Counted from the stretch's first letter, positions 8,558-17,462 are shown. The stretch is 64,000 nucleotides of DNA from Ureibacillus composti (GCA_030348875.1 JAUCEP010000002.1:3489001-3553000); one strand, 5' to 3'. Notes: generated by a model not told the origin, from the sequence alone. Program-made: numbers and translations.

Positions 8558-10311
8558 GGGACAAGGTACCTGTCCGAAGTCACTGAAAAAGTGCCTTTTT
8601 TTGAAAGAGTTTTTTTGATTCAAGCACATATTTTACGTAAATTATCAATTTCGTCGATGAATCTCGAAAAAGTGATTGAGAAGTCGACTTTAGAAGCTTT
8701 TTTAGAGGATAGTATTGCTGCTATCCTCTTTAAATTTACTGCTAAGGCAGTTAATTTAGCTTGTAAGGCCATGCTTTTTAGACCGTACCCTTTGGCACGA
8801 TCTAATCCGTGGAAATTCTTCATTTCCCCATTTTTCCATTCATGACAAGCTCTATTTTTATATTTCTCTTTGAACTCGTCTGTTTTTTGGTCCTGGCTAT
8901 ATCCATAGAATTCTGGAGTATTTATTCCAACTTCCAGTATTCTTCCTACTGTAGAATCTTTAATACATTCCGCCCTTAGCGGGCAAGTTCTACATTTCTC
9001 TTTCTCAAAATAATAGCGATACGTTTGTCTTCCATTTTTACGGGTTTTGAATACTTTTTTTACGGTTTGATTCCCTTGGATACAGAACCATTCATCCGAG
9101 TCTTTATTATAGCTATATAAATCTTCATCAATCCTATAGGCCATTTCACTTACTGGTATGTATGCTTTAGCGTCCACTTCACGTATATTATCAAGTATTG
9201 GTTTTCTAAAATATGCTTTATCACCATAGACCTCTTCAATTGTAACGCCACTTTTTTGGGTTAAATACAATAACTCTTCGAACTTTGTTCCATCGACATA
9301 AGCACCAGAGCCAACATGCACGGCAGTAATAATACGATCCTCTGTTGTCATCATAAACTCTGTTTTGTATCCGAAGAAGTGAGAGGTTTTACTCTTATGA
9401 CCAACTCTTGCGTCTTGATCTACAAGAGAACGAACACCTTTTTGAACTAAAAATTTAGGATCTTCTAATATTTCTTTTGCATTAGCTATAATCTCTTTTG
9501 TTTTAGGGCAGTTTCCTAAATCTATGTTTTCCTCTACTGTTTTGATAGTTTCCTCAAGGAAACTTTTCATAGTTTCTTTAGCCTCTTTTGGATCCTCAAT
9601 ACTTTTATAATTAGGAATATCTTGGTGAAGTCCCTCAGGGACTTCAATCTCTTCTTTTTCCATGGTTCTAAATATTTTCTTAGCTAGTCGTTTCATCACT
9701 CTTTCTGAAGTACATTTAAATGTATTTGCTTCAGTATGAGTCGTATCAATACTAATTCCAGTTCCTTTTAGAATCCCTTTTTCTACACATTGGTTTACAA
9801 TACATACAATGATTTCATCAATAGTTAATGTATCTTCTAATTTATTTTTACGGAATTTTGCCAAAAGACTTGGATGTGGTAGTTCATCCTCTGGATTAAT
9901 ACCTAAAAAATACATGTGGGCAAGGTTTAAAGAAGCTTCTTCTATCACTCTTTCATCCGATAAATCGTAGAGTCTTTGTAAAACTAAAAGTTTTACCATT
10001 AATTCTGGTTCTTTGGCTGGTCTACCATAATACTTACTATAAGTATTTTCTAGTTCTTTATTTATAAAACTAAAGTCAATTTCATCACGAAGCACTCTAA
10101 ATATATGATTTTCTGGAATTCTATTGTATAATACTGAGTAAATGCTTAATTGCATATCTTTGTCTTTAAGCATAAAAATACCTCCTTGTTTGGTTATGGT
10201 TTCTAGTCAATTCCATTTTAACAAACAATAGAGGTATTTTTTTATTTATTTTCACCTATTTCCATTTAATGTAATCGTTTTTCAGTGACTTCTACCTGTC
10301 CCCTATGTCCC
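8558..10311 (-). mobile_element. IS1182-family insertion sequence, about 1.75 kb
   Basis: One transposase gene fills the element. The ends are imperfect inverted repeats: both start GGGACA and share the 15-base block GAAGTCACTGAAAAA (from 8576 on the left, to about 10293 on the right). GC-rich inner parts of the ends resemble each other (CCTGTCC / GGACAGG). The similarity may extend outward (GCAAA-N-GGGACA on both sides). I see no direct target duplication. Family members typically measure 1.3-1.95 kb. The right end overlaps the 3' end of cstA. Confidence 0.85.
8620..10173 (-). CDS. IS1182-family transposase
   Basis: 517 residues. The N-terminal domain (residues about 15-110, IPENHIFRVLRDEIDFSFI and FRKNKL) is the DUF772-type transposase domain. 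The DDE catalytic part follows, with first Asp in ISIDTTHTEANTF and second in EEVYGDKAYFRK. A C-x2-C-x4-C cluster (CRTCPLRAEC) precedes the C-terminal DDE part, as usual for the family. A GGAGG site 7 bases before the ATG supports the start. No frameshift or internal stop is seen, so the element may be active. Confidence 0.93.
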   Translation of the reverse strand: MLKDKDMQLSIYSVLYNRIPENHIFRVLRDEIDFSFINKELENTYSKYYGRPAKEPELMVKLLVLQRLYDLSDERVIEEASLNLAHMYFLGINPEDELPHPSLLAKFRKNKLEDTLTIDEIIVCIVNQCVEKGILKGTGISIDTTHTEANTFKCTSERVMKRLAKKIFRTMEKEEIEVPEGLHQDIPNYKSIEDPKEAKETMKSFLEETIKTVEENIDLGNCPKTKEIIANAKEILEDPKFLVQKGVRSLVDQDARVGHKSKTSHFFGYKTEFMMTTEDRIITAVHVGSGAYVDGTKFEELLYLTQKSGVTIEEVYGDKAYFRKPILDNIREVDAKAYIPVSEMAYRIDEDLYSYNKDSDEWFCIQGNQTVKKVFKTRKNGRQTYRYYFEKEKCRTCPLRAECIKDSTVGRILEVGINTPEFYGYSQDQKTDEFKEKYKNRACHEWKNGEMKNFHGLDRAKGYGLKSMALQAKLTALAVNLKRIAAILSSKKASKVDFSITFSRFIDEIDNLRKICA

Positions 10312-12102
10312 TTTTGCCACTTTTTGACGTAGGAATCTCGGACTATTCCAAAGCTGAATCCAACTTTTTAAAGCCGTGATGACAATAATTAGACCCAGTA
10401 TCAGCATAGTGATCGATAGTATTCCATTTAAAACAGAATATCCGGCTGCGGCACTGTTCCAATAAACATTTTTAACCATCCAAATTCCTGCCACATTGAC
10501 CGTAATATATAAATATACTAAAGGAATAATACAGGTTAAAACATAGATTCGTTTATCAGCCATTTTTAAAATAACGGTTGCACCAAGTACTAAGCCAATT
10601 GAGGCCATCAATTGATTTGATACCCCAAATAACGCCCAGATTGGACCAATTTCACCTGAGTACAATAAATAGCCCCACATTAAACAAGCTAATGCACTAG
10701 CAAATATAGTACCAGGAAGCCAATCTGTCCGCTTTAGTGGTTTTACAACGTCTCCTAAGAAGTCTTGAATTAAATAGCGGGCAACTCGTGTCCCTGCATC
10801 AATGGCTGTTAAAATAAATACTGCCTCAAACATAATGACAAACTGATAGAAGTAGGATGATAATCCACTAAACCAAGGAATTCCTGTGAAAATTTGTGTC
10901 ATCCCTACTGCAAGAGATACCGCACCACCCGTACGTCCTTCTAAATCTATTCCAACACTTTGAGAAAGTGCCGGTAAGTTGACTACTTCCATACCTAATG
11001 TTGCAAAGACTGCAGGTGCTGCATTAATTGCAAAGTAGTCACCTGGATGCAGTGCTGTTGCAGCTATAAGCGCCATCACACCTACTAAACTTTCAACAAG
11101 CATAGCGCCAAATCCTACTACACGAATGTCTTCCCATTTATTTAACATTTTTGGTGTTGTTCCTGACCCTATGAATGCATGGAATCCAGAAATTGCACCA
11201 CACGCGATTGTAATAGAAACAAACGGCCAAACAGGTCCCGCAATAATTGGCCCTCCACCGTGAACGAACTCAGTAACTGCTGGGAATTGGATAACTGGGT
11301 TCACAAAGAAGACTCCAATGATTAATGCAATAAACACACCAATTTTCATGAAACTACTTAAATAATCTCGTGGAGCCAGTAAAAACCACACAGGTAAGGC
11401 AGCTGCAAAGAATGCATAAATAGGTAAAATGATAGCTAATGTTTGACGATCGAATGTCAAGAAATCACCAATTGCAGTTCCTTGAATATATGGCCCAACA
11501 AAGACACCAATTAATAATAAAATAAAACCAATTGCTGAGGTTACGACTAAATTCCCGGTTTTTTTATACGCAATTCCGACAAGCATAGCAATTGGAATCG
11601 TAATCGCAACTGCAAATGTACCCCATGGATTTCTTTCTAATGCCCCAAGAACAACCATCGACAAGCCAGCCATTGTAATGGTAATAATAAACAGCATGGC
11701 TAGACCCGTACAAAAACCTGCCACTGGGCCCAGTTCTTCTTTCATAACCTCTGAAAGTGATTTACCTTGTCGTCTCATGGAAGCAAATAACACCACTGCA
11801 TCATGAACTGCTCCACCAATTACCGCACCAATTAACAACCATAAGAGACCTGGTAAATAACCAAATTGAGCAGCTAAAACAGGCCCTACAAGTGGACCAG
11901 CAGCAGCAATTGCAGCAAAGTGATGGCCAAATGCAACCCATTTATTAGTCGGTACATAATCTTTTCCATCATTTAATTTATGTGCAGGAGTAGGTGTATT
12001 ATCATTGATTTTCAACACTTTTTTCGTGAAAAAATAACCATATAATCGGTAACCAATCACCAGTACACAAATAGCACCAATTACAATAGATAATGCATTC
12101 AT
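10303..12102 (-). CDS. cstA: carbon starvation protein CstA
   Basis: 599 residues with some 15-16 membrane helices, normal length for CstA. Conserved stretches include PTNKWVAFGHHFAAIAAAGPLVGPVLAAQFG (N-terminal), GAISGFHAFIGSGTTPKML and GVSNQLMASIGL. CstA proteins import pyruvate and/or peptides on nutrient limitation. The start has a GGGGG site. The last codons (KGT, then TAG) lie inside the inverted repeat of the adjoining IS, so the stop codon and the downstream region are no longer native; length suggests only a few residues changed. A possible CcpA site lies upstream at 12297. Confidence 0.92.
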   Translation of the reverse strand: MNALSIVIGAICVLVIGYRLYGYFFTKKVLKINDNTPTPAHKLNDGKDYVPTNKWVAFGHHFAAIAAAGPLVGPVLAAQFGYLPGLLWLLIGAVIGGAVHDAVVLFASMRRQGKSLSEVMKEELGPVAGFCTGLAMLFIITITMAGLSMVVLGALERNPWGTFAVAITIPIAMLVGIAYKKTGNLVVTSAIGFILLLIGVFVGPYIQGTAIGDFLTFDRQTLAIILPIYAFFAAALPVWFLLAPRDYLSSFMKIGVFIALIIGVFFVNPVIQFPAVTEFVHGGGPIIAGPVWPFVSITIACGAISGFHAFIGSGTTPKMLNKWEDIRVVGFGAMLVESLVGVMALIAATALHPGDYFAINAAPAVFATLGMEVVNLPALSQSVGIDLEGRTGGAVSLAVGMTQIFTGIPWFSGLSSYFYQFVIMFEAVFILTAIDAGTRVARYLIQDFLGDVVKPLKRTDWLPGTIFASALACLMWGYLLYSGEIGPIWALFGVSNQLMASIGLVLGATVILKMADKRIYVLTCIIPLVYLYITVNVAGIWMVKNVYWNSAAAGYSVLNGILSITMLILGLIIVITALKSWIQLWNSPRFLRQKVAKGT

Positions 12103-12129
12103 AATGAACCCCCATTAAGGAAAAGTGGA

Positions 12130-12248
12130 GAACGCCCGTTTAGCTCCGAAAACAACTGGAGGAAACCACAAGAGGACGCTTTTTGTCCTCGAAGGGGTTT
12201 TCGAAGTTGTCAAGGAGCTGGCGTTCGCAACTAGACACTGTTCTACTT
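12130..12248. repeat. family-B structured repeat, copy 3 (short form)
   Basis: Folds as one long nested hairpin: GAACGCC (12130-12136) with GGCGTTC (12220-12226), AGCTCC (12142-12147) with GGAGCT (12214-12219), ACAACT (12152) with AGTTGT (12205), AAACC (12163) with GGTTT (12196), GAGGAC (12172) with GTCCTC (12185). The tail AACTAGACACTGTTC after the stem matches the tails of the copies at 14607 and 46636. It lies between cstA and the NUDIX gene. Confidence 0.75.
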
Positions 12249-12296
12249 CGAAAATTTAAACTCTCCAATGAACAAAAGTGACTTACACCCAAAACA

Positions 12297-12310
12297 AGTA
12301 AACGCTTTAA
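12297..12310 (-). promoter_or_regulatory. possible cre (CcpA) box upstream of cstA
   Basis: On the minus strand the sequence reads TTAAAGCGTTTACT, close to the catabolite-responsive element consensus (TGWAAGCGNWWWCA) with the central AAGCG intact. It lies about 195 bases upstream of the cstA start. Assignment rests on sequence likeness alone. Confidence 0.35.
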
Positions 12311-12375
12311 AAGTTGCTCGAGCACTTTCCAAAAATTTATGAATGTCATGATCCAAACATGCTAATTATTTTTTC

Positions 12376-12873
12376 CTAATTATTGAAAAATAGTCGATAA
12401 GTCGAGTATTCAAAAACTTCTCCTGGGTTAATGTCATCTTTTCGAAATAGTTGATGTTTTACAAGTTCATTACTTGCCATTTCTCTAAGCATTACCGATG
12501 CCTCGCCACCGTGAACAATCTCTTCGATTGATATCCATTTTGCCTCAAATAATTCAATTTCTTGAATTGTGATTTTTTGATCCGGATCAATTGGTTTGCA
12601 ATAAAATATTGCCATATTGTCACTAATAACCCCTCTGATAACCCCTGTCCTTAATCCAATCAATCCTGTTACTTCACATTCAATACCTGTTTCTTCTTCT
12701 ACTTCCCGAACCACTGCCTCATCTGCAGTCTCACCTTCCTTAACAAACCCTGCAGGTAATGACCACACTCCTTTAAGTCCACTGTAGCGTTTTTTCACAA
12801 CTAGCCATTGACCATTCGCGTTAATCACAACTCCAGCTGCCCCAAGCCACACTTTCCCTCGATCTCGTCCCAT
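12376..12873 (-). CDS. NUDIX hydrolase
   Basis: 165 residues with a full Nudix box at about residues 42-64: G-x5-E-x7-REVEEETG, the catalytic metal-binding helix that hydrolyses nucleoside-diphosphate-linked substrates. N-terminal beta strands VWLGAAGVVINANGQWLVVKK precede it. The substrate cannot be told from sequence. The start has an AAAGGTG site. Monocistronic in appearance, reading towards the family-B repeat and cstA. Confidence 0.88.
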   Translation of the reverse strand: MGRDRGKVWLGAAGVVINANGQWLVVKKRYSGLKGVWSLPAGFVKEGETADEAVVREVEEETGIECEVTGLIGLRTGVIRGVISDNMAIFYCKPIDPDQKITIQEIELFEAKWISIEEIVHGGEASVMLREMASNELVKHQLFRKDDINPGEVFEYSTYRLFFNN

Positions 12874-13368
12874 TTTCCATCACCTTTCAGTATGTAAGTA
12901 AATATATTATACAGTTTTTATTTAACTAACAATGAATTTCATACTGACCTAAGAACAAAAAACCTCTTTAATTTTGCTCATGAATACATGATCAATTAAA
13001 GAGGTAGCGAGGAATAAAATCCATTGTCGCATTTGTATATATATCTATGTATTTACACAGTACCTATATGCCAGTGAACATTGCATATACAACATTTTCT
13101 GTTAAGATGCTTATTTACACACTTCACTTCTTTGTGTATATTTAATCCAATTTTCACGTAAAGTTTCTTATAAAAATAGGATGAGATCATTTATACTATC
13201 AATGGTGTTAACATTAAATTATGGTGAAAAATTTTATAAATAAAAAGTCTCCTTTATCTGCTATTGTTTTAGCAAATAAAAGAGACTGTACTTACCATTC
13301 TAGTAGAACAGTAGTTATTTTATTTTTGGATTCTGTTTTAATAGATTACAAAATCCTTTTTATAGTGA
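12874..13368. other. 495-bp region, terminators only
   Basis: Contains two minus-strand hairpins. One (12963-13004, CCTCTTTAATT with its complement, followed by T on the minus strand) is about 365 bases beyond the gene it could serve. The other, at 13243, is the likely terminator of the A-type carrier gene. No supported coding frame. Confidence 0.55.
13243..13290 (-). terminator. intrinsic terminator of the Fe-S carrier gene
   Basis: On the minus strand AGTCTCTTTTATTTGCTA pairs with a near-complement, followed by TTTTTATTT. It lies about 80 bases beyond the stop at 13369. Confidence 0.65.
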
Positions 13369-13743
13369 TTATTCACAAACTTCTGGCGTACCTTCAACTT
13401 TAGCTGTTCTAAATGACGTACCGCAGCCACATGATGCAATCGCATTTGGGTTAACAATTGTGAATCCTCCACCCATTAGTGATTGCTTATAATCAATTTT
13501 CGTTCCCATTAAGATTGGTGCATCTTCGCGGGAAACAATAATTTTTAATCCATGTTGTTCATCAAGAAAATCATCTTCTGATTTATTTTGATCGAAATTC
13601 ATACCATATGAAAGACCACTACATCCGCCACCATGAACAGCAACTCTTAGGAATGAACCTTCTTCTTCATTATGTTTTTGCATTTCTTTCACTCGAAATG
13701 CTGCTGATTCTGTTAACTCAATAACTTGTTTTTCATTTGTCAT
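13369..13743 (-). CDS. A-type iron-sulfur carrier (HesB/IscA/SufA family, YutM-like)
   Basis: 124 residues from the ATG at 13743, which sits correctly after AAGGTGA; an in-frame GTG at 13752 has no ribosome site. The three conserved cysteines are present: GGGCSGLSYG near residue 42 and CGCG near residue 107. Such proteins carry Fe-S clusters to apoproteins. Comparable to B. subtilis YutM (also called SufA/ErpA-like). Within this window its likely partners are the suf operon and the Fe-S enzymes LipA and GltBD. Confidence 0.9.
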   Translation of the reverse strand: MTNEKQVIELTESAAFRVKEMQKHNEEEGSFLRVAVHGGGCSGLSYGMNFDQNKSEDDFLDEQHGLKIIVSREDAPILMGTKIDYKQSLMGGGFTIVNPNAIASCGCGTSFRTAKVEGTPEVCE

Positions 13744-13901
13744 CCCTGTCACCTTCCTTCTTACTTAATATAATACCAATTAAATCAACATTGTTACAAG
13801 AAAACTGATTCTGACGAAAATAGGAAAATATCATTAGTACATGCGCCACCCGTGATGATATAATAGTCTTATAAATTTGCTATTTTAGGGGAGATATACC
13901 T

Positions 13902-14600
13902 ATGGAAATATCACCGTTTTATGAAAAAAAAGTGGTTTGCTTAAATTGTAAAGAAACATTTCCCACATTAAAGGTTCGATCTAAATTTATTAAGGTAGCT
14001 CATTCGGATAGCGATTTTCGTCCTATATATTCTGATTCAAATGTGAATGCATTATTCTATAATGTTTTTGTTTGTGAACATTGCGGATTTTCTTTTACTG
14101 AAGATTTCTCAAAATATTTTGCACCTGGTATAAAGGAAGAAATCGAACGTAAAATTACACAGAAGTGGGTTCCCCATAGTTTTAGTGGTGAGCGTACTAT
14201 TACACAAGCACTTCAAGCTTATCAACTCGCACTCGTTTGTGGGTCAATTAAAAAAGAGAAATTTGTTGCACTTGCTGGCCTAGCACTTCGTATAGGTTGG
14301 TTATACCGCGCATTAGAAAATGTTATGCAAGAACAACGCTTTTTATCATTAGCACGTGACCTCTACATTGACTGTTATTCAACTGAGGATTTTGCTGGAA
14401 CGCCTATGTCAGCAACACGTGTCACATATATGATTGCAGAACTTTCAAGACGTATTGGAGATTTAGAAACTGCAACTAGATACTTCTCTAAGGTAATTGA
14501 AAACCAACGAATTGGTGGAGAAGCAAAATTGATTGAAATGGCTAAAGATCAATGGCAATTTGTTCGTGAAGAACGAGAAAAACTTAGGAAAGCTCAGTAA
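13902..14600 (+). CDS. DUF2225 family protein
   Basis: 232 residues. Two CxxC pairs near the N-terminus (CLNC at about 14-17 and CEHC at about 54-57) look like a zinc ribbon. The rest is alpha-helical with TPR-like pairs (ALAGLALRIGWLYRAL, then LSRRIGDLETATRYFSKVI). This matches the DUF2225 family of Firmicutes, whose role is unknown. It has GGGGAGA upstream and is divergent from the A-type carrier gene. A family-B repeat begins directly after the stop codon. Confidence 0.8.
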   Translation: MEISPFYEKKVVCLNCKETFPTLKVRSKFIKVAHSDSDFRPIYSDSNVNALFYNVFVCEHCGFSFTEDFSKYFAPGIKEEIERKITQKWVPHSFSGERTITQALQAYQLALVCGSIKKEKFVALAGLALRIGWLYRALENVMQEQRFLSLARDLYIDCYSTEDFAGTPMSATRVTYMIAELSRRIGDLETATRYFSKVIENQRIGGEAKLIEMAKDQWQFVREEREKLRKAQ

Positions 14601-14606
14601 GCAAAG

Positions 14607-14772
14607 CGGAGGTAGCTCGTTCACACCCGCCTTGGTAAACGCTACGTCGTGTGGCATTGTCGGAACTCGTACATCCTTGGACTTCGGAGACACTACTAGT
14701 GAGGTTCTTTTTGCCTTTACTGATAGTGTTGAAACGATCTCGAGTATGTAGCCGCCATAGCTAGACAATGTT
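14607..14772. repeat. family-B structured repeat, copy 2
   Basis: Starts a few bases after the DUF2225 stop. Outer arms GGTAGCT (14611-14617) and AGCCGCC (14750-14756) pair with one G-U and one mismatch. An inner hairpin ACACTA (14690) / TAGTGT (14724) extends inward. The blocks ACACCCG, ACGTCGTGTGGC, GTCGGAACTCGTACATCC and CTCGAG line up with ACACCCG, ACGTCCTGTGGC, GTCGGCACTTGCACATCC and CTCGAG in the copy at 46636. Tail GCTAGACAATGTTC. Confidence 0.8.
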
Positions 14773-14800
14773 CAATCTCCCCAATATTGTTGTTTACAAC

Positions 14801-14837
14801 TAAAAAAACCCGACTCCGCAAAATAGAGTCGGGTTTA
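14801..14837 (-). terminator. intrinsic terminator of the NifU-like gene
   Basis: Stem AAACCCGACTC / GAGTCGGGTTT with T7 on the minus strand, 9 bases beyond the stop. Confidence 0.9.
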
Positions 14838-14845
14838 AATATCTA

Positions 14846-15082
14846 TTAAAATACTTGTTCTACTTCGATAATTCCTGGTACCTCTTCTAAAAGAGCACGC
14901 TCAATTCCAGCTTTAAGTGTGATTGTTGAACTTGGGCAGCTACCACATGCACCTAATAGGCGAAGTCTTACAATGCCATCCTCAACATCTACTAATTCAC
15001 AGTCTCCACCGTCGCGTAATAAGAACGGACGTAATTTATCTAAAACTTCTTGTACTTGTTCTTTTTGTTCTAATTCTGTCAT
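14846..15082 (-). CDS. yutI: NifU-like Fe-S scaffold/carrier protein (YutI)
   Basis: 78 residues, the C-terminal NifU domain alone. The cluster-binding CxxC is seen in [16 protein letters not shown] (around residues 43-58), followed by the usual [16 protein letters not shown]. It binds an Fe-S cluster and delivers it to targets. The ribosome site AAGGAGTCGAGGG precedes the ATG. Synteny with yuzD and ndh matches B. subtilis. Confidence 0.92.
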   Translation of the reverse strand: MTELEQKEQVQEVLDKLRPFLLRDGGDCELVDVEDGIVRLRLLGACGSCPSSTITLKAGIERALLEEVPGIIEVEQVF

Positions 15083-15164
15083 TTCCCTCGACTCCTTTCT
15101 TTAAAATTATTATAATGTGAACAAGAGAAAAAATCCATTATAGAGTGATGAAAGGTTGATTTAA

Positions 15165-15494
15165 TTGAAAACTCAGAAACCAATAATAGAAATATTTGGT
15201 ACAGAAATCATTTGTGCAAGTTGTGTGAATGCACCATCTTCAATTGATACATATGAATGGCTTCAAGCAGCCATTAGCCGAAAGTATCCAAATCAACCAT
15301 TTTCTATTCGTTATATCGATATTGAAAAGCCAACTGAGAATGATCGCGATCAAGAGTGGGCTACTCGTATTCTCGATGATGAGTTCTTCTACCCTCTTGT
15401 TTTAATTAATGATGAAGTCATCGGAGAAGGATATATTCAACTGAAACCTGTTTTCGCAGCACTTGAAAAACTCGGGTTCACAGCTGAAGAATAA
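15165..15494 (+). CDS. yuzD: YuzD family protein (DUF1462)
   Basis: 109 residues, thioredoxin-like fold family DUF1462. An N-terminal CASC motif lies in IIEIFGTEIICASCVNAPSS, and IRYIDIEKP and DDEFFYPLVLINDEVIGEG follow. The start is TTG after AAAGGTTGAT. It diverges from yutI and converges on ndh with a shared terminator, the same neighbourhood as in B. subtilis. The CxxC suggests redox or metal handling, but no activity is known. Confidence 0.83.
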   Translation: MKTQKPIIEIFGTEIICASCVNAPSSIDTYEWLQAAISRKYPNQPFSIRYIDIEKPTENDRDQEWATRILDDEFFYPLVLINDEVIGEGYIQLKPVFAALEKLGFTAEE

Positions 15495-15500
15495 CGAACA

Positions 15501-15538
15501 TAAAAGAAGGTAACCACTTGAGTTACCTTCTTTTATAT
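15501..15538. terminator. bidirectional terminator between yuzD and ndh
   Basis: Stem AAAGAAGGTAAC with perfect complement and 7-base loop; T-rich on both strands. Confidence 0.85.
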
Positions 15539-16611
15539 TATATTGAGTCTGTTTGTCGTTTATACATCCATAAAAATCCTGATTTCATTAAACGAGCAAT
15601 ACGACCCGTAACAGTTTTATCTGCTAAATAAACAAACCCTTGTTTTTTACCTAAAGCACCCATAAATCCTTTAAGTTTAATTTCAGGCATTGTTTCTGGT
15701 AATGCTTGATTATTCCAACGTAGCTTTAATACTCTTACCACTCGTTCGGCTTGTTCCTCGGCTAATTGTGCACTTGCAGGTAACTCGGAAGATGCACAAT
15801 CTCCAATCACAAACACATGTTCATCATTTGGTAAGGTAAAGTATTGATTAACGATTGGACGACCATTGCGGTCTTTTTCCACTTCCATATCACGAACGAT
15901 TTTTACTGGTTGAACCCCAGCAGTCCAAACGATAGAATCTACTTCAATGACTTGATCGTGGTTATATAAACGACCTGATTCGACTTTTGTTATGTTAGAT
16001 TCTGCAATTACTTCAACATTATTTTTAACGAACCACTGTTTTACATATTTACTTAATTTCTCTGGAAAATCTTTTAATATACGTGGTGAACGGTCAAATA
16101 ATTTAATATCTAAATCCGAACGACTTTCACGTAATTCACTTGCTAGTTCAATTCCACTTAATCCTGCCCCTACAATTGCTACACTAGATCCTTGTGGTAA
16201 CCCGCAAAGCTTTTCAAATGTAATACGTGATTTTGCAATAGTTTGAATGCTATAAGTATATTCTTCAGCACCAGGTACTCCGTGATACTTATCTTCACAT
16301 CCTAAACCAATTACTAAGTCATCATATTGAATGATTTGACCATCTTCTAAATGTATGCACTTTTCTTGATTATCAATCTTCGTAATTTCGCCATAGACTT
16401 TTGTTAATCTTGTATTTTCAGGGAAATCTACACGTATTTCCTTGTCAGTAGAAGTTCCAGCAGCAAGTGCATAGAATTCTGTTTTTAAACTATGAAATGG
16501 TGTTCGATCAATTAAAATAATTTCTGTATCACCAGGTAATCCATTTGGTAATAAGCGTAACAAAATACGCATATTGCCATAACCCCCGCCTAATAAAACC
16601 AGTTTTTTCAT
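15538..16611 (-). CDS. yutJ: type II NADH dehydrogenase-like flavoprotein (YutJ)
   Basis: 357 residues from the ATG at 16611. An upstream in-frame ATG at 16638 lacks a ribosome site, and LVLLGGGYGNM is expected at the very N-terminus. Two Rossmann dinucleotide motifs are seen: GGGYGN for FAD and VAIVGAGLSGIELA for NAD(P)H. The flavin-contacting HVFVIGDCASS follows. These enzymes pass electrons from NADH to menaquinone without pumping protons. Two tandem Rex operators upstream (16898-16940) imply control by the NADH/NAD ratio. Confidence 0.9.
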   Translation of the reverse strand: MKKLVLLGGGYGNMRILLRLLPNGLPGDTEIILIDRTPFHSLKTEFYALAAGTSTDKEIRVDFPENTRLTKVYGEITKIDNQEKCIHLEDGQIIQYDDLVIGLGCEDKYHGVPGAEEYTYSIQTIAKSRITFEKLCGLPQGSSVAIVGAGLSGIELASELRESRSDLDIKLFDRSPRILKDFPEKLSKYVKQWFVKNNVEVIAESNITKVESGRLYNHDQVIEVDSIVWTAGVQPVKIVRDMEVEKDRNGRPIVNQYFTLPNDEHVFVIGDCASSELPASAQLAEEQAERVVRVLKLRWNNQALPETMPEIKLKGFMGALGKKQGFVYLADKTVTGRIARLMKSGFLWMYKRQTDSI

Positions 16612-16897
16612 GTTAAGCTTAAGCTCCCTCAAAATCATATATTCGATAATATCTCTGGTATAGGAGTTCTGATTTTGAAAAGATTAATCTCTTAAAAACA
16701 CAGTAAATTTTGCTTATGTTATTTGAACGAGACAAATTAAGGCAAACCTTTTACCCTTTTCAAAATCTGTGACTTCAACCAAAGATTTCCTTCATTCTGA
16801 AATTTATTTATAAAATAAGCTTAGGCAGAATGAAGTATAAAAATACTTTATTACAGAACATGTCGTTCACAAAGAATACATATTTGAGTATATATCA

Positions 16898-16940
16898 TTG
16901 TGAGATACTTCACAAGATGTTTTTGTGAATAATTTCACAA
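16898..16940 (-). promoter_or_regulatory. two tandem Rex operator boxes
   Basis: TTGTGAATAATTTCACAA at 16923-16940 is a perfect inverted repeat of the Rex half-site TTGTGAA with a 4-base spacer. TTGTGAGATACTTCACAA at 16898-16915 differs by one base. They are 25 bp apart and about 290-330 bases upstream of the NADH dehydrogenase start. Rex represses redox genes and is released by high NADH. A loose third half-site (TTCACAAA) is at 16865. Confidence 0.8.
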
Positions 16941-17130
16941 AATTTAATTACGAAAAACAGGCCACTTCCTAAATACACTAAGTGCTGTAGAAAGTACTGT
17001 ATGGCCTACATTTTGGTACCTACTAACCTTTCGCAGTATTAAAAAATCCCTTTCTATTTGATGTTTCACTTTATAGTTTGACGAATGCTTCAAAAATAGA
17101 GTAGCATTGAAATTAAGTGAGGTGACCTAT

Positions 17131-17367
17131 GTGAATCCATTGGTTGAATTTTGTATTAGTAACCTAGCAAAAGGCGCTCAAGAAACATATGAAATATTAG
17201 AAAAGGATCCAAATATTGATGTTCTTGAATATGGTTGCTTAAGTTACTGTACAACATGTGATCGTAGCTTTTATGCCATCGTTAATGGAGATATTGTTGA
17301 AGCTGAAACACCAGAGGAATTAACAAAAAAGATTTATGATTACATTGAAGAAAATCCATTATTTTAA
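17131..17367 (+). CDS. yuzB: YuzB family protein (DUF1450)
   Basis: 78 residues from a GTG at 17131, set by the AGGTGA site 5 bases before it and by the family start MNPLVEFC; the frame is open 8 codons further up. Conserved features: [21 protein letters not shown]2-C and a final EENPLF. Four cysteines suggest metal or cluster binding, but the function is unknown. Divergent from ndh, sharing the region with the Rex boxes; next to ndh in B. subtilis as well. Confidence 0.88.
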   Translation: MNPLVEFCISNLAKGAQETYEILEKDPNIDVLEYGCLSYCTTCDRSFYAIVNGDIVEAETPEELTKKIYDYIEENPLF

Positions 17368-17412
17368 AATGAATAGTAAATACAAATATACTTTGAATTG
17401 TGTATTATTTAC

Positions 17413-17462
17413 ATAAAAAAAAATTCGCGTACAACGCCATGTTTGTACGCGAATTTTTTTTA
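17413..17462. terminator. bidirectional terminator between yuzB and yutF
   Basis: About 15-bp perfect stem (AAATTCGCGTACAA and complement) with A-run and T-run on the two sides; serves both converging genes. Confidence 0.9.

Noticed and set aside
8558-8570. target-site duplication for the IS at 8558-10311
   Set aside because: The flanks (GCAAAT left, TTTTGC right) are inverted rather than direct repeats, so no duplication can be claimed.
12140-12349. 69-codon minus-strand frame upstream of cstA
   Set aside because: Runs through the long hairpin of the repeat; product looks like hairpin translation.
12963-13004. array-like palindrome considered as CRISPR or attachment site
   Set aside because: Only one inverted repeat with terminator shape; no repeated units or spacers. 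No CRISPR array was seen in the window.
14463-14768. minus-strand and plus-strand frames over the end of the DUF2225 gene and the following repeat
   Set aside because: They coincide with the family-B repeat and a real gene; composition follows the repeat arms, not a protein.
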